Assembly: GCA_020050965.1 (NCBI GenBank)
Contig: JAGVJV010000083.1
Coordinates: 1-9,093 of the forward strand
Reading direction: 5' to 3'
Origin: Parachlamydiales bacterium
GTDB lineage: Bacteria; Chlamydiota; Chlamydiia; Chlamydiales; Rhabdochlamydiaceae
DNA: 9,093 nt
Notes under the pieces: model-generated
Seen by the model: only the letters and a program-made list of their open reading frames with translations
Told to the model about the DNA's origin: nothing
Database searches by the model: none
Translations under genes and position numbers: made by a program
Part shown: positions 1 to 5,629 of the stretch, in pieces
How the letters are laid out: the number at the start of each line of letters is the position of its first letter
Numbering within the stretch: position 1 is the first letter of the stretch

Positions 1-1
1 C

Positions 2-499
2 GATCTTGTGCATATTTATCATTTTGTGGGATCTGATCGGGCATATGATTGTGAAAGCCTCGTCAAAATTATTGGGGAGCAAACTGGTAGGAGGGCTGAG
101 CAGGAGAGATTTGTATACCTAACTTTAGCGGACAGTTTAATTGGGAATCATGATCGGCATGGGCGAAATTTAGGCTTTATACAGTCAGTAAAAGGAATGC
201 AGTTAGCCCCTTTTTATGACAATCCCTCTGCGCTGGCCATAGAAGACGATTACATGTTAGGTGCTGATTTACAGCCGAGAGGGTCTATTTTTACCAAAGA
301 AAGTGATGAACCAACAATGCTAAACTATGTAATTGAATGGAGGAGATTAGGCTATGGCGATATTGTAGAGCAATTTCGGCGCAACCTTTCGCTTAAAAAA
401 ATTATAAACTTAATCTCAGGAAGTCATATAAATGAAAAAAGGCAGCAAGCTCTTTTGCGCTTAATTAATCAGAGGAGCAGAGAATTATGCGACACTTAA
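2..499 (+). CDS. HipA/HipT-like serine/threonine kinase toxin, C-terminal part (5' end outside window)
   Basis: The reading frame is open to the left edge, so the GTG at 8 is probably not the start and the N-terminal part is missing. Counting that GTG as residue 1, the motif NHDRHGRN at 47-54 is the HipA catalytic loop: D49 matches the catalytic Asp (E. coli HipA D309) and N54 the Mg-binding Asn (N314). YDNPSAL at 70-76 supplies the metal-binding Asp D71 (D332). The spacing between these residues matches E. coli HipA within one residue, so the kinase core looks intact. HipA-family kinases phosphorylate aminoacyl-tRNA synthetases (GltX by HipA, TrpS by HipT) and stop growth; the target here is unknown. 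The gene overlaps the next one by 13 bp, which suggests translational coupling. Because the HipA N-terminal subdomain is encoded by that next gene, this kinase is inferred to be the short HipT type. The region is visibly AT-richer than the housekeeping genes downstream. Confidence 0.85.
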   Translation, partial: DLVHIYHFVGSDRAYDCESLVKIIGEQTGRRAEQERFVYLTLADSLIGNHDRHGRNLGFIQSVKGMQLAPFYDNPSALAIEDDYMLGADLQPRGSIFTKESDEPTMLNYVIEWRRLGYGDIVEQFRRNLSLKKIINLISGSHINEKRQQALLRLINQRSRELCDT

Positions 500-1131
500 A
501 AATCATTGGCGTAGATGTATTTTTGGAAAAGAGGATAACTAGAACGCTTGTAGGAAGGCTTGAAAAAATCAAGGGAAAGTATGTTTTCACATATGATAAA
601 AACTATTTTAAGGCTAAGCATGTGATCCCTTTAGGACCTGAGTTCCCATTAACGCAGCAACAAGCAATTTCAGAGCGTCTCTTTTCATCTCTAGCAGATC
701 GCATTCCCTCTACTAAAAATCCCGCATATCCAGAATATTGCTTGGCTATGGGTATAGATCCTAAAGAACAGGATCCCATTATTCTGCTATCTACAATTGG
801 CAGCAGGGGGCCTTCTTCATTTATTTTTTATCCAATTTATGAGCGAAAAATTTCCCCTGAAGATGTGATAAAGTTCAGAGAATCCCTCGGTTTAACTACT
901 CGAGAATTTGCTGATGTTTTTGAGTTTTCTCAGTCCGGATTAAATGCTTTTGAAAGAAATCGATCTCAGGGAAACGAAATGGTCAAACGGCTGGAGATCC
1001 TTCTAAATTTTCCTGAAGTAGCCTTGGATTTTTTATTAATCAACGGGGGGCATTTGGCTCATGAAAAATGGGCTCTGTCCACAAATAGGTTAAAAAAAAA
1101 TTTAGTTAATAGAGATTCGCGCCAGCTATAA
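487..1131 (+). CDS. HipS-like domain fused to a helix-turn-helix (HipB-like) domain; probable antitoxin
   Basis: The 214-residue protein appears to have two parts. Residues about 9-117 resemble the N-terminal subdomain 1 of HipA (the Couple_hipA or HipS domain): VGRLEKIKGKYVFTYD at 22-37, then PLGPEFPLT at 48-56, and LLSTIGSRGP at 100-109 where HipA proteins carry an 'IG..C.GA' motif. Residues about 122-190 look like an XRE/MqsA-type HTH: ISPEDVIKFRESLGLTTREF at 122-141, followed by the recognition region SQSGLNAFER at 148-157. AGAGGAG at 471-477 is a strong ribosome binding site 9 nt before the ATG. In split HipBST systems HipS is the protein that neutralises the kinase HipT and HipB binds DNA, so one polypeptide here could neutralise and autoregulate. 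The gene lies downstream of the kinase, the reverse of hipBA and hipBST. The domain assignments are by eye; the antitoxin role is inferred. Confidence 0.75.
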   Translation: MRHLKIIGVDVFLEKRITRTLVGRLEKIKGKYVFTYDKNYFKAKHVIPLGPEFPLTQQQAISERLFSSLADRIPSTKNPAYPEYCLAMGIDPKEQDPIILLSTIGSRGPSSFIFYPIYERKISPEDVIKFRESLGLTTREFADVFEFSQSGLNAFERNRSQGNEMVKRLEILLNFPEVALDFLLINGGHLAHEKWALSTNRLKKNLVNRDSRQL

Positions 1132-1138
1132 GAAGTCA

Positions 1139-1167
1139 TTGCAGTTTAATCTTGAGATGGCTATCAT
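1139..1167 (+). promoter_or_regulatory. putative sigma70-type promoter for tRNA-Gln
   Basis: TTGCAG at 1139-1144 and TATCAT at 1162-1167 are separated by 17 bp. Transcription would begin near 1173, leaving a leader of about 10 nt before the tRNA. It lies in the 51-nt gap after the hip-like unit. No terminator is visible in that gap, so read-through from upstream is also possible. Confidence 0.42.
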
Positions 1168-1182
1168 TGCTCTTTTTACTGG

Positions 1183-1254
1183 TGGGGTGTCGCCAAGCGG
1201 TAAGGCAGCGGTTTTTGGTACCGCCATGCGGAGGTTCGAATCCTTCCACCCCAA
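1183..1254 (+). tRNA. tRNA-Gln, anticodon UUG
   Basis: The gene folds into a full cloverleaf. Acceptor arm TGGGGTG (1183-1189) pairs perfectly with CACCCCA (1247-1253), giving the U1-A72 pair typical of tRNA-Gln, and the discriminator is A1254. The D arm is 1192-1206 (GCC...GGC). Anticodon stem 1208-1212/1220-1224 encloses the loop TTTTGGT with anticodon TTG at 1215-1217. T stem 1230-1234/1242-1246 (one G-T pair) encloses TTCGAAT. The sequence is very close to E. coli tRNA-Gln(UUG). CCA is not encoded (TTT follows A1254), so it must be added by a CCA-adding enzyme. In Chlamydia tRNA-Gln is charged through Glu-tRNA-Gln and GatCAB; the same probably holds here. Confidence 0.97.
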
Positions 1255-1274
1255 TTTTACGAGGTTTTACCTAG

Positions 1275-2210
1275 ATGGATAGCAATTCGTTTATTTTGTT
1301 TTCCGGTAGCTCGCATCCAGAGCTGGCAAAACAGATAGCAAATAGCCTCCAAGTAGATCTAGGGAAAGTTTCGATATCAACATTTCCTGATGGCGAGATA
1401 GGCGTTGAGATTTTAGACAATGTCCGCGGTAGGGACGCTTTCGTTCTGCAAACGATCGCACGGCGTCCTAACCACTATCTCATGGAACTGTTGATTTTGG
1501 TCGATGCTTTAAAACGCGCTTCGGCCCGCTCGATCCATGTGGTCATTCCCTATTTTGGGTATGCCAGACAAGATCGGAGAGAGGGCTCAAGGCGAGTGCC
1601 GATCACTGCTAAACTGGTCGCCAATCTGCTTGAGACAGCAGGTGCGGATCATGGGCTGACAATCGATTTGCATGCAGAGCAGATCGAGGGATTTTTCGAT
1701 ATACCAGTCGATAATCTCTTTGCCCGCCCGGTGCTCCAGAAGGCAGTGGAGAAGTTTGGACTCACCGATTATGTGGTGGTTGGTCCAGACCTCGGCAGTA
1801 TCAAACTAGCTCGCGCCTTTGCTAAAGATGCAAAGCACGAGTTTGGGATCGTTGATAAGCGTCGCGTGGATGCAGGACATGTTGAAGCCGGAGCCTTAAT
1901 TGGCAACGTCAAGGGGAAGCAAGTGCTTCTAGTTGATGACATGGTTTCAACTGGGGAAACACTAAAGAAGGCAGCACGTATCTGCAAAAGTGCAGGTGCG
2001 CGTGAGATCTTCGCCATTGCCACCCACGGGTTAATGGAAGGTGATGTGTTTTCAGGAAGTGCGATTGAAAAGATGATTGTGACCAATACGGTTCCTCTTT
2101 CACAGAAGCTGGAGAAGAACCCCCTGATACAAGTGGTATCGGTTGCACCTCTTTTTAGTCAGGCCATTGAGGCGATCCTCACAGGCCAATCCATTTCCTC
2201 CCTATATTAG
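1275..2210 (+). CDS. prs: ribose-phosphate pyrophosphokinase (PRPP synthetase)
   Basis: This cytosolic enzyme makes PRPP from ribose 5-phosphate and ATP for nucleotide, NAD, histidine and tryptophan synthesis. The 311 residues match the usual length of class I bacterial enzymes. Visible hallmarks are FSGSSHPELA near the N terminus, PYFGYARQDRR (ATP-binding flexible-loop region), DLHAEQIEGFFDIPVDNL from D131 (with H133 at the metal/ATP site) and the PRPP-binding loop DDMVSTGET at 221-229. That loop is usually DDMIDTAGT, so S225 replaces the common Asp and G227-E228 replace Ala-Gly. ACGAGG at 1259-1264 serves as ribosome binding site 10 nt before the ATG. The gene starts only 20 nt after the tRNA-Gln and may share its promoter. 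It leads the ribosomal-protein run, with 35 nt to the next gene. Confidence 0.96.
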   Translation: MDSNSFILFSGSSHPELAKQIANSLQVDLGKVSISTFPDGEIGVEILDNVRGRDAFVLQTIARRPNHYLMELLILVDALKRASARSIHVVIPYFGYARQDRREGSRRVPITAKLVANLLETAGADHGLTIDLHAEQIEGFFDIPVDNLFARPVLQKAVEKFGLTDYVVVGPDLGSIKLARAFAKDAKHEFGIVDKRRVDAGHVEAGALIGNVKGKQVLLVDDMVSTGETLKKAARICKSAGAREIFAIATHGLMEGDVFSGSAIEKMIVTNTVPLSQKLEKNPLIQVVSVAPLFSQAIEAILTGQSISSLY

Positions 2211-2245
2211 ATTTAGATTTTGAATTGCAAATTGGAGATTATTGA

Positions 2246-2803
2246 ATGAATCTGACCGCAAAAAAACGAACTGAGATGTCGACGAAGCAGATCCGTCGCG
2301 CTGGGAGTATTCCTGCAGTTTTTTACTCTCCTGGAGTGGAAGGACAGTCGATCGAAGTGAATGGGCAGCAGTTTGAAGCAGCTTTAAGAGGCGTCAAACC
2401 TGGCCACTTGGCGACCACCAAATTTACTCTCGATTTCGAAGGGAAGAAAACAGAGGCGATCATCAAGGAGATTCAATACGATGTGACCACTTACCGAGTG
2501 ATCCACCTCGATTTTGAAGAGCTGAAGAAGGATACCCATGTCAATGTCAACGTTCCAATCGAATGTGTTGGAGCAGAAGACTGTGCCGGGATTAAATTAG
2601 GGGGAGTGTCACGTCAGGTCATCCGAGCTGTACGTGTAAAGTGCCTGCCTCAAGATATTCCTGCCAATTTTAAAGTTGACATCCGGGAACTGACGATTGG
2701 ACAAGCGCTTCGCCTCTCTTCGATTAAGAAACCTAAAGGGGTAGAGTTGATATCAACTGCTGATGAAGTGGTTGTGGCGATTGTGAAACCGCGCAAAGGG
2801 TAA
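2246..2803 (+). CDS. rplY: large ribosomal subunit protein bL25, long Ctc/TL5 form
   Basis: The protein binds 5S rRNA in the central protuberance of the 50S subunit. At 185 residues it is the two-domain Ctc/TL5 form, not the roughly 94-residue E. coli L25. The N-terminal L25 domain covers about residues 1-92 (MNLTAKKRTE, RRAGSIPAVFY, and IKEIQYDVTTYRVIHLDFEE in the second half). The C-terminal TL5-type beta domain follows from about 95 (THVNVNVPIECVG, then VKCLPQDIPANFKVDI). GGAGA at 2234-2238 lies 7 nt before the ATG. The gene abuts pth with no intergenic base. The order ctc-pth-rpsF-rpsR-rplI is the one known from Chlamydia, where this gene is often called ctc. Identity is very likely. Confidence 0.95.
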   Translation: MNLTAKKRTEMSTKQIRRAGSIPAVFYSPGVEGQSIEVNGQQFEAALRGVKPGHLATTKFTLDFEGKKTEAIIKEIQYDVTTYRVIHLDFEELKKDTHVNVNVPIECVGAEDCAGIKLGGVSRQVIRAVRVKCLPQDIPANFKVDIRELTIGQALRLSSIKKPKGVELISTADEVVVAIVKPRKG

Positions 2804-3376
2804 ATGGAAGAAGAGCGCTATCTCATCGTAGGGCTTGGAAATCCAGGTAAGATATATGACGATACCCGCCACAATATTGGCTTTAAGGTCGTCAAAGCCC
2901 TGGCTGAAAAGTACAACATTCCCATTCGGCCCGCTTTAATCCGACTAAAAGGTAGTAGCGGCGAAGGGAAAATTGTGGAGAAGAAGGCGCACCTTCTCAT
3001 GCCGCTCACCTACATGAACGAAAGTGGGGCATCTGTGAGAAAGGGGATCGACTACTACAAGATTCCCCATGATCATCTGATGGTGGTGGCCGATGATGTG
3101 GACCTTCCTTTTGGAACCCTCCGCATCCGGGTCAAAGGGAGCAGCGGAGGCCATAAGGGGCTAAAGAGTATAGAGGCCCATTTAGGGACTGAAAGATTTG
3201 CCCGCCTGAAGGTGGGAGTAGGAGGACGTGGCGAAGGCGAGCTCGCTGGACACGTCCTAGGAAAGTTTACAGAAAAAGAGCAAAGTGCTCTGCCCGAGAT
3301 TGTAGATAGGGCGATCACAGCGCTCGAACTTTGGATTGCAGACGGGGCAGAGCCTGCGATGCAAAAAGTTAATTAG
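2804..3376 (+). CDS. pth: peptidyl-tRNA hydrolase
   Basis: Pth cleaves peptidyl-tRNAs released by stalled ribosomes and so recycles tRNA in the cytosol. The 190 residues are the normal family length. YLIVGLGNPG at 6-15 contains N13 (E. coli N10), TRHNIG at 21-26 contains the catalytic H23 (H20), MNESG at 71-75 contains N72 (N68), and DDVDLPFG at 97-104 contains D97/D98 at the place of E. coli D93. In the later motif GGHKGLKS the His (E. coli H113) is kept, but Lys118 stands where E. coli has the tRNA-contacting N114. The start ATG follows the rplY stop codon directly. AAGGG at 2796-2800 is the only Shine-Dalgarno-like site and is very close, so translation is probably coupled to rplY. The first conserved motif begins at residue 6, which supports this start. 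Confidence 0.96.
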   Translation: MEEERYLIVGLGNPGKIYDDTRHNIGFKVVKALAEKYNIPIRPALIRLKGSSGEGKIVEKKAHLLMPLTYMNESGASVRKGIDYYKIPHDHLMVVADDVDLPFGTLRIRVKGSSGGHKGLKSIEAHLGTERFARLKVGVGGRGEGELAGHVLGKFTEKEQSALPEIVDRAITALELWIADGAEPAMQKVN

Positions 3377-3390
3377 ATAGGAGAAGATTA

Positions 3391-3735
3391 ATGCCTAAAT
3401 CAAGCAAACATCTCTATGAAGGGATGTACATATTAAGTGCGACGCTCAGCGAAGATGCTCGCAAGAAAGCCGTCGAGAAGATCACTTCCTCGATCGAGCA
3501 GCACGCAGGTGAAATGCACAAAGTATTTGAACAAGGTCGCAAAAAACTAGCTTATGAAATCGGTGGTCGCAAAGAGGGATTTTATTATGTCCTCTACTTT
3601 ACCGTTGGATCATCCAGCATGCCAGAACTGTGGAGAGAGTATCAGCTAAATGAAGACCTCATCCGCTTCATGACCTTGCGTGCTGAAACAGTGCCAGAAA
3701 AAATTGAATTTAAAGTGCTGGAACAAGCAGAATAG
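3391..3735 (+). CDS. rpsF: small ribosomal subunit protein bS6
   Basis: bS6 sits on the 30S platform and pairs with bS18, the next gene. The 114 residues fit the family. Visible family features are YEGMYILSATLSEDAR at 9-24 (first strand and following turn), the central GRKKLAYEIGGRKEGFYYVL at 49-68 and LNEDLIRFMTLRAE at 86-99, which are the strand-helix segments of the ferredoxin-like fold. AGGAGA at 3379-3384 lies 6 nt before the ATG. It is 14 nt after pth and 11 nt before rpsR, in the usual rpsF-rpsR-rplI order (no ssb or priB gene intervenes, unlike in many other bacteria). I see no bS6:bS18-binding leader structure upstream. Confidence 0.96.
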   Translation: MPKSSKHLYEGMYILSATLSEDARKKAVEKITSSIEQHAGEMHKVFEQGRKKLAYEIGGRKEGFYYVLYFTVGSSSMPELWREYQLNEDLIRFMTLRAETVPEKIEFKVLEQAE

Positions 3736-3746
3736 GAGAGTCAATC

Positions 3747-4007
3747 ATGTCAATGACAACTACAAGAAGAAGTGTTTCTAAGGATCCCATGTTTGGTAAG
3801 CGCTCGAAGTCTTGCCCCTTCACTGAAGCAGGGATCAACTATATCGATTACAAAGATATCGATACATTAAATCAGTTCATCACAGAGCATGGGAAGATCA
3901 TTCCTCGCCGTATTAGCGGGATTTCTCTCCGTCACCAAAGAATGCTCACAAATGCGATTAAACGGGCCCGCTACATGGCTCTCTTGCCTTTTGTAGCATC
4001 AGATTAG
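3747..4007 (+). CDS. rpsR: small ribosomal subunit protein bS18
   Basis: bS18 forms a heterodimer with bS6 on the platform of the 30S subunit. The 86 residues include SCPFTEAGINYIDYKDIDTL (22-41), typical of the family N-terminal half, and the conserved C-terminal block IIPRRISGISLRHQRML followed by AIKRARYMALLPF. Only one Cys is present, so this is not a four-Cys zinc-binding form. AGGAG at 3734-3738 lies 8 nt before the ATG and overlaps the end of rpsF. The N-terminal Ser/Thr-rich stretch MSMTTTRRSVSK is a short extension of no evident function. The stop codon overlaps the Shine-Dalgarno site of rplI. Confidence 0.96.
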   Translation: MSMTTTRRSVSKDPMFGKRSKSCPFTEAGINYIDYKDIDTLNQFITEHGKIIPRRISGISLRHQRMLTNAIKRARYMALLPFVASD

Positions 4008-4016
4008 GAGTAAAAA

Positions 4017-4481
4017 ATGAAGAATCAACTATTGCTATTAGAAGATATTGACGGCGTAGGGCGAAGCGGGGATATTGTCTCTGTTAAACCTGGTTTTGCT
4101 CGTAACTTCCTCCTTCCTCAGCAGAAAGCTGTTGTCGCGAAAAAACACCTAGTCCGGCTGCAAGAGCGTCTGAAAGAAGAGCGTGCGAAGAGAGCTATCA
4201 CCGATAAAGCTGAGGCGCTCGAGCTTGCTAAACGTCTTGAAGGCCAAACCCTTAAAACAACGATGAAATTCGATGCTGAAGGGCATATGTACGGCTCAGT
4301 GACAGCGCACGATGTGGTGATCCTGTTTAAAGATCAGCTCGGCGTTGATCTCGATAAGAAAAATATCCTGATCCAGCGAGGGATTAAAGAGAAAGGGACC
4401 CATAAGATCGATCTAAGGTTGAAAGAAGGGGTACCATCAATAATCGTCCTCGAAATCATCCCTGAAGTCACCGAAGGGTAG
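4017..4481 (+). CDS. rplI: large ribosomal subunit protein bL9
   Basis: bL9 binds 23S rRNA at the base of the L1 stalk and has two globular domains joined by a long helix. All parts are visible in the 154 residues: the N-terminal signature from G13 to A38 (DGVGRSGDIVSVKPGFARNF), the charged connecting helix at about 41-75 (many Lys, Arg and Glu) and the C-terminal domain at about 78-150, which includes MYGSVTAHDVV at 91-101. The length is close to the usual 148-150. AGGAG at 4006-4010 lies 6 nt before the ATG and overlaps the rpsR stop codon. It is the last gene of the run before the long hairpin at 4497-4586. Confidence 0.96.
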   Translation: MKNQLLLLEDIDGVGRSGDIVSVKPGFARNFLLPQQKAVVAKKHLVRLQERLKEERAKRAITDKAEALELAKRLEGQTLKTTMKFDAEGHMYGSVTAHDVVILFKDQLGVDLDKKNILIQRGIKEKGTHKIDLRLKEGVPSIIVLEIIPEVTEG

Positions 4482-4496
4482 TTTTAAAAAAGCTCA

Positions 4497-4586
4497 AAGA
4501 AGCCCCGTGAACATTTGCGTTTGCGTTCTCCGAATGACGAAGTTAAAAGAACAAGTCGGAAAACGCAAACGTTCACGGGGCTTCTT
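4497..4586 (+). terminator. long 90-nt hairpin after rplI (probable terminator, possibly a mobile palindrome)
   Basis: Arms 4497-4512 (AAGAAGCCCCGTGAAC) and 4571-4586 are perfect 16-bp inverted repeats. The stem continues without a gap on the right side: GTTTGCGTT at 4519-4527 pairs with 4562-4570, leaving a 6-nt bulge at 4513-4518. TCCGA at 4529-4533 can also pair with 4556-4560. In total about 30 base pairs form, closed by a loop of about 22 nt. Only a poor T tract (CTTCTTATTGG) follows on the + strand; on the - strand the outer arm is followed by a more T-rich TTTGAGCTTTTTT. Its place at the end of the ribosomal run argues for termination or 3'-end protection. It is longer than a usual intrinsic terminator. 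Confidence 0.6.
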
Positions 4587-4599
4587 ATTGGTAAAGGGC

Positions 4600-4628
4600 T
4601 GGTATAAATTTCCCCATTAAATTATACT
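4600..4628 (+). promoter_or_regulatory. weak candidate promoter for hldD-hldE
   Basis: TATACT at 4623-4628 is a good -10 hexamer, with TGGTAT at 4600-4605 as a poor -35 at 17 bp. It lies between the long hairpin and hldD, where a new promoter is expected if the hairpin terminates the ribosomal run. The AT-rich sequence makes chance matches common. Confidence 0.3.
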
Positions 4629-4657
4629 GACCGTTCAAACTCTAATGGAGTTGACAC

Positions 4658-5629
4658 TTGCACGATCGAATCATCATAGTCACAGGTGCTGCTGGCTTTA
4701 TCGGCTCAGCGGTTGTCCGACATCTAAATGACCTAGGATATCACCGTCTGCTCCTCGTGGACGACATCGAAAAAACAGAGAAGTGGAAAAACCTTCTCGG
4801 CAAACGCTTTTACGATTTTATTTCAAAACATGCCCTATTTTCCTGGTTAGATCAAAGAGCCGGGGAGGTAGCCGCAATTATCCACTTGGGTGCATGCTCC
4901 GATACGTTGGAGACCGATGGCGATTACTTGATGGAAAATAACTTCCGTTATACCCAAAGGCTCACCCAAATTGCCCTCAAGCACGAAATTCGCTTCATCT
5001 ATGCCTCTTCTGCCGCCACTTATGGGGATGGAAGCAACGGATTTTCCGATGATATCGACCTTCTAGAAGAGCTGCGCCCTTTAAATCTCTACGGTTTCTC
5101 GAAGCACCTCTTTGACCTCTGGGCCAAGCAGCAGGGGATCCTAGATCAGATCGTCGGCTTAAAGTACTTCAACGTCTTTGGGCCTAATGAAAACCATAAG
5201 GGGCACATGGCTTCGATGGTCTACAAAATGCTCCCCAAAGTGACGCAAGAGGGGGTTGTCCATCTATTTAAATCGTCAGAACCTGATCGGTTTGGCGATG
5301 GAGATCAATGCCGCGATTTCATTTACGTGAAAGATGTGGCTGACATGACCTGTCGATTTTTATTCAATAATAATAATGGAATTTTTAACATCGGCAGAGG
5401 AGCTCCCACGACCTGGAACCAGCTCGCTAGCGCTTTATTTGAAGCGGCGGGGAGAGAAAAGAATATTCAGTATATCGAGATGCCGCAGCAGCTAAAAAAA
5501 CAGTACCAGAATTACACCTGCGCTGATATGACTCGCTATTTGAAAAAGCATCATGCACCAGCCTTTAGTATCGAAGATGCCGTCAAAGACTACGTGCAAG
5601 GATATCTTCTCAAGGATAAGCAATGGTAA
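4658..5629 (+). CDS. hldD: ADP-L-glycero-D-manno-heptose 6-epimerase
   Basis: This NADP-dependent enzyme turns ADP-D-glycero-D-manno-heptose into the L-glycero form used in the LPS inner core. It belongs to the extended SDR family. The Rossmann motif TGAAGFIG is at 9-16, HLGACSDT at 76-83, and the catalytic triad region is ASSAATYG (116-123) with YGFSK at 145-149 (Y145, K149). FNVFGPNE at 171-178 and CRDFIYVKDVADM at 218-230 are typical of HldD. The 323 residues are slightly above the E. coli length (310). The start is a TTG: an in-frame TGA lies at 4652-4654, no ATG/GTG precedes the Rossmann motif, and TGGAG at 4646-4650 is 7 nt upstream. The ATG at 4645 is in another frame. It overlaps hldE by 7 bp, an operon for one pathway. 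Confidence 0.94.
   Translation: MHDRIIIVTGAAGFIGSAVVRHLNDLGYHRLLLVDDIEKTEKWKNLLGKRFYDFISKHALFSWLDQRAGEVAAIIHLGACSDTLETDGDYLMENNFRYTQRLTQIALKHEIRFIYASSAATYGDGSNGFSDDIDLLEELRPLNLYGFSKHLFDLWAKQQGILDQIVGLKYFNVFGPNENHKGHMASMVYKMLPKVTQEGVVHLFKSSEPDRFGDGDQCRDFIYVKDVADMTCRFLFNNNNGIFNIGRGAPTTWNQLASALFEAAGREKNIQYIEMPQQLKKQYQNYTCADMTRYLKKHHAPAFSIEDAVKDYVQGYLLKDKQW

Noticed and set aside
1152..1180. TTGAGA / TTTACT as the tRNA-Gln promoter
   Set aside because: The -10 would end only 2 nt before the tRNA, so transcription would start inside it. TTGCAG / TATCAT further upstream fits better.
2..1254. A functional link between the Hip kinase (GltX is the HipA target) and the adjacent tRNA-Gln, which is probably charged by GluRS
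   Set aside because: The idea is attractive, but the target of this kinase is unknown and tRNA genes are general integration borders, so proximity alone does not support it.
4645..4657. ATG at 4645 as the start of hldD
   Set aside because: It is in a different frame from the HldD protein, and an in-frame TGA at 4652-4654 blocks any upstream start; the TTG at 4658 is the only reasonable start.
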